A stretch of DNA of 64,000 nt from Nostoc sp. FACHB-110 (lineage in GTDB: Bacteria > Cyanobacteriota > Cyanobacteriia > Cyanobacteriales > Nostocaceae), in NCBI RefSeq assembly GCF_014697425.1, contig NZ_JACJRU010000040.1, positions 1-64,000 on the forward strand. The letters are read 5' to 3'. Position numbers and translations under genes: made by a program. Of the stretch, positions 15,981 through 25,734 are shown one piece after another (position 1 is the first letter of the stretch; the number at the start of each line of letters is the position of its first letter). A model generated the notes under the pieces. That model saw nothing but the letters and a program-made list of their open reading frames with translations. It was not told the DNA's origin and ran no database searches.

Positions 15981-18900
15981 TTAGCTATCAGATAGCATAA
16001 TAAAGAAGACATTTTCTAACTCCTTTTCAAACCTGAGAGTTTTAACTAAATCAGTTTCATGCGAAAAAATAGAGTCGAGGATAATCATATCTGGTTTAAC
16101 CGTCAAAGCTTTATTTATACATTCTTGGGGATTAGATGCTTCAATCACACTGTATCCTTGAGTTTGCAGGACATCAGAGATGATTTTTAAAGTTGAGGCA
16201 TTTTTATCAACAACTAACACCTTTTTACTAGAAGTACCTTGAGAAAGCAGTAAACCAATTTCATTTAGCAATTGCTCAGAATTAATGGGTTTGGTGAGAT
16301 AGCGATCAATACCAATGTGATAGCCGCGTTCTTTGTTTTCAATAATTGACAAGATGATGATGGGAATGTCTGCTGTTAAGGGGTCATTTTTCAGAACAGC
16401 GGCCACATCAAAGCCATTAATTTGCGGCATCATCACATCTAAAAGAATTAAATCGGGATGGGCTGTTTTAATTTGGTGAATTGCGTCCATACCGTCTTTG
16501 GCTTCTCGTACTTTGTAGCCTTCGTTTTCTAATTGTTGGCGCAATAATTCCCGAATATTGGCATCATCATCTACTACCAAAATAGTTTTGCGTTTTTCAT
16601 TTAACACAGGGTTAGTAGTGATGACGTGTTCTTTGAGTTGTTTGACTAGTGCATCTAGATTGAGTTTGGCATTAGCTTTGTGATCTACCATATAGCTGGG
16701 GATGAGGAAAGAGAAACTGCTACCTTGGCCTGGTTCACTTTCAACCCAGATTCTGCCCCCGTGATGTTCGACGATTTGTTTACAGATGGGCAGCCCCAAG
16801 CCTGTACCTTTGGGTTTATCGGTCAGGGTATCACCAACTTGGCGGAATTTCTCAAACACTTTCGGTTGGTCTTCTGGTGCAATACCTATACCTGTGTCGA
16901 TGACGCTGATACAAACACCGTCGTGATGTTGCTTAATGCGACAGGTAATAGAACCAGAATCGGTAAATTTGACAGCATTAGAAATCAAGTTAATTAAAAC
17001 TTGCAATAAACGGTTGCGATCGCCTATGATTTGCGGCAAACCAGATTCCATCTCACAAATTAATTCCAAGCCGTTGGTTTCAAATAACGCTGCTGTGGAA
17101 GTAGTTGCCCAATCGACTAATTCAGTAGGATCAAGCGGTTGCATTTGCCATTCCACTTTTCCTGCTTCCATTTTGGCAATATCTAACACATCGTTAATTA
17201 ACGATGTCAGCCGTTCAGCTTCAGAAACAATAATATTGAGATTGTCAGCTACGCGCTTAATGGTTTTTTGCAGCTTGCGGTCTTCTGTAGTCAAGACAGG
17301 AAAGACATCTGTTTCTAGCTTTTCTTTAATGATGGAAGCAAAACCTAAAACCGAAGTCAGTGGTGTGCGCAATTCGTGGGAAACTGTAGAGATGAAGTCA
17401 GTTTTCATTTGATCGACTTCTTTTTCTGCTGTGACATCCCGAATCAGTAAAGCCGAACCAAAGCAAGTATCGGGTTCGTTGGCAATTGTCCTTTTAAAGA
17501 TAGCGGTGGCTACTGCTTGTCCAATGCGTTCTTTTGCTAGTGCGACTTCAGCCGCAAATACCTCTTTAGGATGGGTTTGAGTTTGTTCTACCAAATTTGC
17601 TAAACCAAAGATGGGCAATTCTCGATAGTGGCCTTTGATGGCGGTGGCTGATAATCCGTGCATAGTTACAAAAGCAGGATTAAAGTGAGTAATTAGCCCT
17701 TCGGTATCTACTACCAATAAACCATCAGCTAAGTTATCTAAAATTGCATTTAGACCTTGGGCTTCTGCAAGGGTGTTTTGGAGTTCGGCTGTGCGTTCGG
17801 CGACTCTGGCTTCTAATTCTTGATTCAATTGCCGTAAAGCGACTTCAGCTTGTTTGCGGGCGGTAATATCAGTATTAATTTCTAATACCGCACAAGGAAG
17901 GTCATCAGCATCGCGCTGCAAAGTCCAACGGCTTTGGACGGTAATGAGTTTGCCATCATGGGTAACGTGTTGCACTTCTCCTTCCCAATGGCCTTGTTCT
18001 AATAACTCAGCAGTAATTTCTTGTTTGGGTTTAGGAAAGATTTTTTTTAAGAATGTGTAAATAAACTGGTCTTTAACTTCTGCGCGTGTCCAATGGTAGA
18101 GCCTCTCCGCCCCTTGATTCCAGTACAAAATTTTGTCGCTCATGTCCCGCACAATAATGGCATCGCTGGAATGATTCAACATATCTAATAATCGTTGATT
18201 TTCCGCTTCTGCTAACTTGCGATCGTGAATATTGGTGCAAGTTCCAATCCATTCTCGAATACTACCGTCTGCTTCCAAGACAGGCGCACCACAAACAGAA
18301 AAATAGCGATAGATGCCATCTTTGCCACGCAATCGATATTCAGTTTGGTAAAGACTGCGATTGGCCACAGCCTGATTCCAATTATTTGTCGAGCGGGTAC
18401 GGTCATCAGGATGAATCGGATCAATCCAGCCCCAACCAGCGACTTCGGCTTCAGTCTGTCCTGTGTATTCTATCCAAGTCAGCATTTCACTGCTGATTCC
18501 TAGCCCTTCGGCTGTAGCTCCCCAAACAATTTGCGAGCTAGCAGTTACTAAAGTACGATATCGTTCTTTTAACCGTTGATTTTCGGCTTCTGCGAGTTTG
18601 CGATCGTGAATATCCGTACAAGTGCCAATCCACTCACGCACACTACCGTCTTCTTCGATGACAGGCGCGCCCCAGACCCAAAAGTAGCGATACTTACCAT
18701 TTTTACCGCGAATGCGATATTCAATTTGATACATACTCCGGTTGGCTACAGCAATACCCCAAGCTTCGCCAGTGTAGCCGCGATCATCGGGATGAACAGC
18801 ATCAATCCAACCACCATTTTCAGCTTCTGCTAAAGTTTGCCCTGTGTAAGCTATCCAATCTGTGAGTTCAAAGCAAATACCTTCTGGGGTGCTGACCCAG

Positions 18901-19355
18901 ATAATTTGGGTGTTAGTTTTAATCAAAGAGCGATAACGGGCTTCGCTCTGTTTCAAGATTTTTTCTGATTGTAAGCGTTCTTTTTGCGCTTGTTTGAGGT
19001 CAGTAATATCTTCCACAGTTGACCAAATTAGCTGCTCGCCATCTTGCTCAATTAGTTGACCAGAGATACGGACTGGCACAAAATACCCGTCTTTGTGAAT
19101 GTATTCTTTTTCATAGGGGCCGTAGTGACCATTACGGATAACATTATCTATAAAAGCTTGGTCACTAACGGTATATTGTTTTGGCGTAAATTGTTGGTAG
19201 TTGAGATTTAAAGTTTCGGCAACAGTGCGACCCAGAATCTGAGCATAGGCAGGATTGATGTTAATCAATGTTCCATCCATCCGGTACAAGGCTAAACCAA
19301 GAGGACATTGCTCGAAGAACAAATAACAATTGTCTGGATGAATCTGGTTAGGCAT
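15981..19355 (-). CDS. Multi-PAS hybrid sensor histidine kinase
   Basis: This 1124-residue soluble kinase has about five PAS domains (roughly 7-125, 137-250, 268-383, 388-500, 530-650), a HisKA domain with the H-box FISTVSHELRTPLTS, a HATPase domain with DTGIGIAPED and GTGLGLPICK, and two receiver domains. PAS 2 and PAS 3 are near duplicates (both end in REWIGTCT-IHDRKLAEAENQRL). The first receiver is complete (VVDDD, LLDVMMP, LTKP). The second keeps the acceptor Asp (IILDSIF) but stops at LSDS, lacking the last strand and Lys. No transmembrane segment is seen, so the signal is probably cytosolic. It follows another kinase gene and precedes a lone receiver. Confidence 0.9.
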   Translation of the reverse strand: MPNQIHPDNCYLFFEQCPLGLALYRMDGTLININPAYAQILGRTVAETLNLNYQQFTPKQYTVSDQAFIDNVIRNGHYGPYEKEYIHKDGYFVPVRISGQLIEQDGEQLIWSTVEDITDLKQAQKERLQSEKILKQSEARYRSLIKTNTQIIWVSTPEGICFELTDWIAYTGQTLAEAENGGWIDAVHPDDRGYTGEAWGIAVANRSMYQIEYRIRGKNGKYRYFWVWGAPVIEEDGSVREWIGTCTDIHDRKLAEAENQRLKERYRTLVTASSQIVWGATAEGLGISSEMLTWIEYTGQTEAEVAGWGWIDPIHPDDRTRSTNNWNQAVANRSLYQTEYRLRGKDGIYRYFSVCGAPVLEADGSIREWIGTCTNIHDRKLAEAENQRLLDMLNHSSDAIIVRDMSDKILYWNQGAERLYHWTRAEVKDQFIYTFLKKIFPKPKQEITAELLEQGHWEGEVQHVTHDGKLITVQSRWTLQRDADDLPCAVLEINTDITARKQAEVALRQLNQELEARVAERTAELQNTLAEAQGLNAILDNLADGLLVVDTEGLITHFNPAFVTMHGLSATAIKGHYRELPIFGLANLVEQTQTHPKEVFAAEVALAKERIGQAVATAIFKRTIANEPDTCFGSALLIRDVTAEKEVDQMKTDFISTVSHELRTPLTSVLGFASIIKEKLETDVFPVLTTEDRKLQKTIKRVADNLNIIVSEAERLTSLINDVLDIAKMEAGKVEWQMQPLDPTELVDWATTSTAALFETNGLELICEMESGLPQIIGDRNRLLQVLINLISNAVKFTDSGSITCRIKQHHDGVCISVIDTGIGIAPEDQPKVFEKFRQVGDTLTDKPKGTGLGLPICKQIVEHHGGRIWVESEPGQGSSFSFLIPSYMVDHKANAKLNLDALVKQLKEHVITTNPVLNEKRKTILVVDDDANIRELLRQQLENEGYKVREAKDGMDAIHQIKTAHPDLILLDVMMPQINGFDVAAVLKNDPLTADIPIIILSIIENKERGYHIGIDRYLTKPINSEQLLNEIGLLLSQGTSSKKVLVVDKNASTLKIISDVLQTQGYSVIEASNPQECINKALTVKPDMIILDSIFSHETDLVKTLRFEKELENVFFIMLSDS

Positions 19356-19681
19356 GGCGGAATTTCCTATGGGGCTTAATGGGTAGTTTGGTGGGATGTA
19401 TAGCTGTAGTCACTTAGGCTTAGGTTTGGACAGTTTTGATAGCTTAAAGGTATGATGATACTATTTTTTTACTCAGCACTTTGCTGTATTTTGGATGAAC
19501 AACTGCTGGCAGTTTCTAGAAATGTACACCAAGTTGAAAAATGATGGCGACAAATGGATTGCCTAAAAGCTCACCAGTAAGTAATTCCCCCATGCTTTTT
19601 AGAAAGTTGGCAGAGAGTCTAGCCAGCACTTTGCGGTGAGCAGTCCTACGTACTGGCTCAACTTGCCGCAAAATCCAAAAT
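19356..19681. other. Spacer between two kinase genes
   Basis: The 326-bp gap between two minus-strand kinase genes holds no convincing reading frame, RNA or strong terminator. It could contain the promoter of the downstream hybrid kinase. Confidence 0.35.
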
Positions 19682-21664
19682 CTATGTATCGCATTCTGTT
19701 TTTAAATTGGCATCAGATGTACAAAACCAGGACAATAACGTAGCGTAAAGCTTTAAAGAAATTGGGTGGCGTTGGAACATCTGATAAATTTGGTCAGGTG
19801 ATGTCGTACTAATTTCCGGACTATGTTGTTCCAACCGCCGGATGAGTTGGGTATGGCGAGTCAATAGATCGGCTGGTTTGAGCATAGGAGTTTTGGCGGC
19901 GATGAAGCCTTGAGCATCAGCATCAGTAGTCACTATTGCGGTGGTGATGTTTGCCACTGGTAAGGTCGATGCTATTTTGGCAGGAGGATGACTATGCGTT
20001 TCTGGCGTTGTACAACTGACGGGAATCTGAATCCAGAATTCTGTTCCTTCTCCTGGTTGAGAACGGCATTTGAGGATTCCTTGGTGTCCATCGACAACAA
20101 TTTGGTGGCTGATGGCCATCCCTAACCCTGTGCCTTTACCTATTTCTTTGGTGGTGAAGAAGGGGTCGTAAATGCGGCGGAGGACTTCTTCTTTCATCCC
20201 AGGGCCGTTGTCAGCAATGCGAATGACCACCCAGTTTTCATCAAGGGCTTCGGTGCGAATGCTGATTTGGGGAGCAGTTTTGTTTTCTTTATTTGCCAGT
20301 GTTTCTTCTAAAGCATCGATAGCATTCGCCAGAATGTTCATGAACACCTGATTTAACTGTCCGGGATAGCACTCAATTAAGGGAAGTTCAGCATAGTCTT
20401 TGACGATTTCAATGGCTGGGCGATGGTTACTGGCTTTGAGACGATGGCGCAAAATCATGAGTGTACCGTCGATACCATCGTGGATGTTGACGGTTTTCAT
20501 TTGGGTTTCGTCATGGCGAGAAAAGTTTTTCAAAGATTTGACAATTTCCACGATGCGATCGCTACCCAATTTCATCGAATCCAGCAATTTGGGTAAATCC
20601 TGCATAATAAATTCCAAATCGATGGTGTCTAAATCTGATTCCAAATCTGGTGGCGTTACAGGCAAAAATCTTTGATATTCTTGCAGTAAATACAACAAAT
20701 CCTGCGAATATTCGGCAATATGCTTTAAATTGCCGCAAATAAAGTTAACAGGATTGTTGATTTCGTGGGCAACTCCAGCGATTAGTTGTCCCAAACTGGA
20801 CATTTTTTCGCTTTGGATGAGTTGGGTTTGGGCTAATTGCAAATCCTCAAGAGCTTGCTGAAGTTTCTGTGACTGGGCTTTGGCTTGGGCAGTTGCTAGG
20901 GTGCTTTGTTCGTAAAGTAATGCTTTTTCAATGGCGACTGCTGTTTGTGATGCAAAAATACTCACCAATTTTAGGTGTTCAGCTTTGTAAGCATCAATTT
21001 TATTTGTGCCAATTGCGATCGCTCCAATTATTTGCTCTTTAGTTCGCAATGGTACGCAAATGAGGGCGTTGACGTTTTTTTGTCCCTGCAATCGCGGATC
21101 TGCTTGCACATCATTCACCAGTTCTGCCCGGCCACTCTGCACAATACTGCCAATGATTCCTTTCCCTGGTTCTGGTAGACTGCGATCGCAAAAACCACCA
21201 AATTCGGCAATCATCTCAAAAGCAGTTGCATCAGCATTCAACAACAAAATTACACCCGCAGATGATTCAATTAATTGACTGACTTCCTGTAGTACCAGCT
21301 GGGAAATTTCTCGCTTATCTAAACTTGTGGTGAGTTGCGTGGAAATATCTTCAAATAAATCAATTTCTTGGTATCTTTCTAATAATTCTTTGGCAAGTTC
21401 TTTTTTTTCCGCTTCTTGTTTGGCTAGCAAAGCCAACAAAGTTGCCACTGTGATTGTCTGTGTTTCCCCAACCACCCAACCGATAATTTCGCCTGAGATT
21501 TCAATGGGATATCGGTTGTCAGCAGTTTGTGTGCCAATTTTGACTAAAGTTGTCCCATCTGGCAAATCAACCTCAATCGCACTATTGAGATGACAGGCTA
21601 AATCTTGAAGTAAAGACAGTAACTCTTTTCTTTGGAGAATTTTTCTGAGGCTAACTGTAGACAT
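19682..21664 (-). CDS. GAF-domain sensor histidine kinase
   Basis: The 660-residue kinase has an N-terminal region of about 110 residues, a GAF domain (about 125-265), a coiled coil (265-295), a HisKA-like domain with GQLIAGVAHEINNPVNF and a HATPase domain (NAIDAL, DNGPGMKEEV, GTGLGMAIS). The VAHEINNP form of the H-box is common in cyanobacterial kinases. A variable C-terminal tail of about 100 residues follows. A longer frame starts at 21703, but the ATG at 21664 is favoured by GAGGTG just upstream. It is the first gene of a three-gene signalling group on this strand. Confidence 0.88.
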   Translation of the reverse strand: MSTVSLRKILQRKELLSLLQDLACHLNSAIEVDLPDGTTLVKIGTQTADNRYPIEISGEIIGWVVGETQTITVATLLALLAKQEAEKKELAKELLERYQEIDLFEDISTQLTTSLDKREISQLVLQEVSQLIESSAGVILLLNADATAFEMIAEFGGFCDRSLPEPGKGIIGSIVQSGRAELVNDVQADPRLQGQKNVNALICVPLRTKEQIIGAIAIGTNKIDAYKAEHLKLVSIFASQTAVAIEKALLYEQSTLATAQAKAQSQKLQQALEDLQLAQTQLIQSEKMSSLGQLIAGVAHEINNPVNFICGNLKHIAEYSQDLLYLLQEYQRFLPVTPPDLESDLDTIDLEFIMQDLPKLLDSMKLGSDRIVEIVKSLKNFSRHDETQMKTVNIHDGIDGTLMILRHRLKASNHRPAIEIVKDYAELPLIECYPGQLNQVFMNILANAIDALEETLANKENKTAPQISIRTEALDENWVVIRIADNGPGMKEEVLRRIYDPFFTTKEIGKGTGLGMAISHQIVVDGHQGILKCRSQPGEGTEFWIQIPVSCTTPETHSHPPAKIASTLPVANITTAIVTTDADAQGFIAAKTPMLKPADLLTRHTQLIRRLEQHSPEISTTSPDQIYQMFQRHPISLKLYATLLSWFCTSDANLKTECDT

Positions 21665-22213
21665 AAAACACCTCTTTGAAAATGTATTGGCAATTGCCAG
21701 CAATTACACCAACCAAGAGATGTTTACGTTCCATCCTGACTACAGATTTACTACTTTGCAGCAACTCTAGCAGTAAATTTTTACCGGAATTGGCCTGATT
21801 GCCGCGATCGCTTGTAAATACTTCCATGAGATGTTTAATGACAATGGGGAATTGGTCAGCATAGTAAAATACCCAATAAACTAACGTATGACCCCCAGAA
21901 TCAGTCCTCTAGCGATGAAATAGCTAGGAATTTTGACAATTGCCCAACTTTTTCCCAACACCAAGGAATAGCCATCACAGTCTAGGGATCTAAATCTAGA
22001 CTAATAAGACTAGCTTTCCCAAAAATCTTGGCGGCGTAACGGCAAAATACTATTGAAAACGAAAAATCAAGAGTTTGTGACAAATAGAACTGACGCAACA
22101 ATGGCATGAGTCTTAATTAAGCAACTCTATGTTAAATTTATCTGTCCACTTGCGATTAGCTTGATTACACTTAGAAATTAGCAACCGCATTGCTGTCCTT
22201 AAGCGTAATTATT
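21665..22213. other. Divergent promoter region of the kinase group and htrA
   Basis: About 550 bp separates the divergently transcribed GAF kinase and the HtrA protease. No RNA, repeat or gene was detected. Both promoters must lie here, but no confident -10/-35 or operator could be named. Confidence 0.35.
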
Positions 22214-23419
22214 ATGAATTTATCTGTGAAACAACTGGCTATTTATTTATCTTTACTGGTAGTTGGCGGTGGTGCAGGTTTATTTGGCAGTCGCTATCTC
22301 CTGCCACAAAATCGCTCATTTCAAGAGTTAAGAAATGTGACAGCAGCTTTACCGCCGGAATCTGTAACGCCTTATGCCAGTGGCGGCAATACTGGTAATA
22401 GTAACAGCGATAATGTGAATTTTATTGCTACAGCCGTGCAGAAGGTAGGCCCTGCTGTAGTCAGGATTAATGCGACACGCAAAGTCGCAAATCCAATTTC
22501 TGAAGCTCTGAAAAATCCCCTATTACGTCGCTTTTTTGGCGAAGAAGAACAAGCAATTCCGCAAGAGCGTATCGAGCGCGGTACAGGCTCAGGATTCATC
22601 TTGAGTCAAAATGGAGAATTGCTGACAAATGCTCATGTGGTGGCGGACACAGATACAGTCCAAGTCACCCTCAAAGATGGTCGGAGTTTTGAAGGGAAGG
22701 TTATAGGTATTGACACTGTGACAGATGTGGCAGTTGTCAAAATTCCTGGCGATAAATTACCCACTGTGAAACTGGGTAATTCCCAAAATTTAATTCCTGG
22801 GCAATGGGCGATCGCTATTGGCAATCCTTTAGGTTTAGATAACACTGTCACTATTGGGATTATCAGCGCTACTGACCGCACCAGCGCGCAAGTAGGTGTC
22901 CCAGATAAGCGCGTTAGCTTTATCCAAACTGATGCGGCGATTAATCCAGGTAATTCTGGGGGCCCTTTATTAAATGCCCAAGGAGAAGTTATTGGCGTAA
23001 ACACGGCAATTCGGGCTGACGCTCAAGGGTTAGGTTTCGCTATCCCCATTGAAATTGCCGCCCGTGTAGCCAACGAATTATTTACTAAAGGACACGTAGA
23101 ACATCCCTTCTTGGGAATTGAAATGGCTGATTTATCTCCCACGAAAAAACAGCAAATTAATCAAGAAAATAAACTCAATATTAAGCAGGATAGTGGCGTT
23201 GTCATTAAAGGGGTCTTAGATGACTCACCTGCAAAACGCTCAGGTCTGCTACCTGGGGACATAATTCAAAAAGTTAACGGTAAGCCCGTGAAAACAGCCG
23301 CACAAGTGCAGAAACTAGTGGAGTCCAGCACAGTCGGGGATATTTTGGTACTTGAAATCAACCGCAGTGGCAAAATTCAGACTTGGAAAGTGCAGTCAGG
23401 CGTTTATCCTAAAAAATAG
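22214..23419 (+). CDS. HtrA/Deg-type trypsin-like serine protease (HhoA/B/HtrA group)
   Basis: This secreted or membrane-anchored quality-control protease degrades misfolded proteins in the periplasm or thylakoid lumen. A hydrophobic N-terminus (YLSLLVVGGGAGLFGSRYL) acts as signal anchor. Counted from the ATG at 22214, the triad is His141 (LTNAHVV), Asp171 (VTDVAVV) and Ser248 (NPGNSGGPLL). A single PDZ domain (about 295-395, with FLGIEM and GLLPGDIIQ) follows. Cyanobacteria have three paralogues and I cannot say which one this is. The frame extends to a TTG at 22190, but the ATG eight codons later is more likely. Confidence 0.92.
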   Translation: MNLSVKQLAIYLSLLVVGGGAGLFGSRYLLPQNRSFQELRNVTAALPPESVTPYASGGNTGNSNSDNVNFIATAVQKVGPAVVRINATRKVANPISEALKNPLLRRFFGEEEQAIPQERIERGTGSGFILSQNGELLTNAHVVADTDTVQVTLKDGRSFEGKVIGIDTVTDVAVVKIPGDKLPTVKLGNSQNLIPGQWAIAIGNPLGLDNTVTIGIISATDRTSAQVGVPDKRVSFIQTDAAINPGNSGGPLLNAQGEVIGVNTAIRADAQGLGFAIPIEIAARVANELFTKGHVEHPFLGIEMADLSPTKKQQINQENKLNIKQDSGVVIKGVLDDSPAKRSGLLPGDIIQKVNGKPVKTAAQVQKLVESSTVGDILVLEINRSGKIQTWKVQSGVYPKK

Positions 23420-23430
23420 GTAACGGTCAA

Positions 23431-23536
23431 ACAATTTTAGATTTTGGATTTTGGATTTTGGACTAAAAAATTATTCAATTTTAAATTGATTGTCCCTTGT
23501 GGATGCAGTCAATCTCAAATCTAAAATCCAAAATTG
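23431..23536. repeat. AT-rich inverted repeat (GATTTTGGA family), second copy
   Basis: The left arm repeats ATTTTGG three times, and the right arm (CAATCTCAAATCTAAAATCC and onward) is its approximate complement. The right arm closely matches the repeat ending at 9483. It sits in the convergent space between htrA and the DUF760 gene and may also act as a terminator. Confidence 0.5.
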
Positions 23537-23541
23537 CTTGA

Positions 23542-23889
23542 CTATTGACCATCAGATAAATAATCTAACTGCATTCTTTGTTCCATCTGACGGAGAAAAT
23601 ACCCAGTCATCATGGCTGATGCTAATAGCCCAGCTAAGTTTTCTCGGTCTGTGGTAATCTGCACGTTGAAATTTTCCGCAGGAAGCATCCCCACTAACCC
23701 CTGGACGTTTTGGGAAATGATTTGTTTAATTTCGGGGCTGACAGACTGGGCGACACGAGCTAGAACATCAGGCGACTGATGTTGCAAGTACTGGAGTAAC
23801 TGATTGGGGTTTTCCTCAAAGTTCTCGCTTAGAAGTTGGTTCGGGTGTTCCTCAGAGTTGTCATTCAGAAAATTAGGATCAAACACCAT
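23542..23889 (-). CDS. DUF760 domain protein
   Basis: The 115-residue protein matches DUF760, a family found in cyanobacteria and plastid-containing plants: an N-terminal acidic part with a repeated ENxEExPNQLL pattern, then the helix LLQYLQHQSPDVLARVAQS and the C-terminal block ASAMMTGYFLRQMEQRM. The function of DUF760 is unknown. The N-terminal repeat (NSEEHPNQLLSEN followed by FEENPNQLLQYL) suggests a small local duplication. Confidence 0.75.
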   Translation of the reverse strand: MVFDPNFLNDNSEEHPNQLLSENFEENPNQLLQYLQHQSPDVLARVAQSVSPEIKQIISQNVQGLVGMLPAENFNVQITTDRENLAGLLASAMMTGYFLRQMEQRMQLDYLSDGQ

Positions 23890-24146
23890 TGGCAGTCTTT
23901 TTTAGCTTAGTTGCTAATTCTACTCTAAACCATAGTACAAGGGTAGGGCCTTTTCCACAGGTATGGGTTTTGGATCTACCTGGGGGTAAGGGGCTAGTAC
24001 AACAAGGCAAAAGTAAAAAGGCAAAAGTAAAAAGAAAAAATAGTCATACCACAAGCCTTTTAGCAATTTCAGATGGTCTGTTTATTTCCGCCAACCTGTA
24101 CTAGGGAGTGGGGAGTGGGGATTAGTTGAAAAAATGTTTTCTCATC

Positions 24147-24707
24147 CTAGCCTCTAGCCTCTAGTCCCGCTTCACTATCCTCAATTGCTAGGTCTAGCTC
24201 AAGTTGCTGTTCTTGGGTATCTAGTGGTTGGGGAAGTTGCTCAATTTGAAAATATTGATGAAATTTTGGTGTTATTTGTAAAGAATAGGAACGAGATTCG
24301 TTATCTCGCCGTTTTTTGACAAAACCTAATTCGACTAATTCAGGAACGTGTTGATAAACGCCTGAGCCGCGTAAATTAATTAAGTCGCTTTGCAGAATGG
24401 GACTATTGAGGGCGATCGCAGCTAAGGTTCGCAATGCACCTAGTCCCAATTCTACCGGAATCAGGGTTTGCACTAAGTCCTGAAAATCAGACCTAAGTTG
24501 GAGACTATAGCCATCTTTTGTCTCCACAACTTCTAAGGCACTATCTCTGCGGGCATAATTATCAATCAGTTCAATTATCCCTTCTTCCGCAGTAGCGCGA
24601 TCGCAACCTGCATACTCGGCGATTTCACTCAAAGATAAGGGTTTGCCTTTTAAGTAGAGAATCGCTTCTATTTTTGTTGCTGTCTTAGTTGCGGTAGCTG
24701 TTTTCAT
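24147..24707 (-). CDS. scpB: Segregation and condensation protein B (ScpB)
   Basis: The 186-residue winged-helix protein is the ScpB partner of the SMC-ScpA condensin-like complex that organises and segregates the chromosome. Characteristic segments are KIEAILYLKGKPLSLSEIAEYA at the N-terminus and the second winged helix with SPILQSDLINLRGSGVYQHV and LVELGFVKKRR. The C-terminal tail is acidic (LELDLAIEDSEAGLE). scpA is not in this window. Confidence 0.9.
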   Translation of the reverse strand: MKTATATKTATKIEAILYLKGKPLSLSEIAEYAGCDRATAEEGIIELIDNYARRDSALEVVETKDGYSLQLRSDFQDLVQTLIPVELGLGALRTLAAIALNSPILQSDLINLRGSGVYQHVPELVELGFVKKRRDNESRSYSLQITPKFHQYFQIEQLPQPLDTQEQQLELDLAIEDSEAGLEARG

Positions 24708-24714
24708 GAGCGTT

Positions 24715-24756
24715 AATCACTAGTCAAAAGTCATTAGTCATTAGTCATTAGTCACT
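24715..24756 (+). repeat. Heptameric short tandem repeat (AGTCATT)
   Basis: Six consecutive 7-bp units (AATCACT, AGTCAAA, three AGTCATT, AGTCACT) form an STRR-type array, a repeat class described in heterocyst-forming cyanobacteria. It lies just upstream of scpB. Confidence 0.8.
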
Positions 24757-24862
24757 GAGAACAGATGACTCAATAACTGACGATTAACAAATGTGTGGGA
24801 TTATAGTTTTTTTTGATACATAAGTCAAAAAGTACCTTAATAATTCTCAATATTGAGAATTT

Positions 24863-25549
24863 TTACCTTGATCCTCGATGATTGAGGATAAATTCCGCGA
24901 TCGCTAAATCTTGGGGAGTGGTCACTTTTAAATTCGTCTCCTCACCCTCAACAATTCGGACTTCAATGCCGCATCTTTCAAATAAAGCCGCATCGTCAGT
25001 TACTTCCCAACCTTGACGAATACCTTCAGCGTGGCACTGCTTCAACAAATTCACATTGAATCCTTGGGGGGTTTGGGCAGCCCAGAGATTTCGTCGGTCG
25101 GGTGTACTCTGAATTATGCCACTTTCATCAACAACTTTAATCGTGTCTTTTACTGGGACAGCCGCAATCAAACCAGCACAGTGAAGAATTGCATCAGCAC
25201 AAGCATTAAATAAATTGGGTGTAGCCAAGCATCTAGCACCATCATGAATTAACACTTGCTTGGCATTTGCTGGTAGTGCTTGTAAGCCGTTATAAACTGA
25301 TTCCTGACGTGTAGCCCCACCGAGAATAAATTCCACAGGTTTAGTCAAGTTTAAATCGGCGATAATGGCTTTCAAGTCTTGCCAATCAACAGGTTGAGAA
25401 ATAATTCCTACCCAACTAATCGAACTTGCCGCCTCAGCAGCTAGCAAAGTCCAAGCGATAATCGGTTTTGACTTGACCTCAAGTAAAAGTTTATTACGGT
25501 TACTACCCATTCTTTTGCCGACTCCGGCAGCAGGAATTAATAAATGCAC
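24863..25549 (-). CDS. ispD: 2-C-methyl-D-erythritol 4-phosphate cytidylyltransferase (IspD)
   Basis: IspD transfers CMP from CTP to MEP in the non-mevalonate isoprenoid pathway that feeds carotenoids, phytol and quinones. The 228-residue protein shows the nucleotide-binding loop PAAGVGKRMGSNRNK, the HDGARCLATP segment that binds the ribose and base, AVPVKDTIKVV, and TDDAALFERCG near the active site. Length is normal for the family. Upstream lies a short heptameric repeat, and the next gene is divergent. Confidence 0.93.
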   Translation of the reverse strand: MHLLIPAAGVGKRMGSNRNKLLLEVKSKPIIAWTLLAAEAASSISWVGIISQPVDWQDLKAIIADLNLTKPVEFILGGATRQESVYNGLQALPANAKQVLIHDGARCLATPNLFNACADAILHCAGLIAAVPVKDTIKVVDESGIIQSTPDRRNLWAAQTPQGFNVNLLKQCHAEGIRQGWEVTDDAALFERCGIEVRIVEGEETNLKVTTPQDLAIAEFILNHRGSR

Positions 25550-25623
25550 AGGCTTCCTCGATCACTACACTAGGGGTTAGGGGTTAGAGGTTAGTATTTT
25601 TACGTAGCTAGTATGGAATTTTC

Positions 25624-25651
25624 TACTTCATACTTCACACTTCATACTTCA
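25624..25651 (+). repeat. Heptameric short tandem repeat (TACTTCA)
   Basis: Four 7-bp units (TACTTCA, TACTTCA, CACTTCA, TACTTCA) lie in the divergent space between ispD and a glycosyltransferase, next to GGGTTAG-type repeats at 25570-25590. This is another STRR-like array. Confidence 0.75.
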
Positions 25652-25734
25652 GACTTTTTCCCCACTCCCCATTCCCTAATCTTTCATACCTATATTCCCC
25701 TAAAATAGGGAGCGAGTACGCGTCAATAATTATT

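Noticed and set aside
16680..16997. Antisense frames within the kinase genes (and similar ones in 17-21 kb)
   Set aside because: They are opposite-strand shadows of the conserved kinase coding sequence with no independent signals.
24715..24756. CRISPR-like repeat array
   Set aside because: Units are contiguous 7-mers without spacers, which fits heptameric STRR, not CRISPR.
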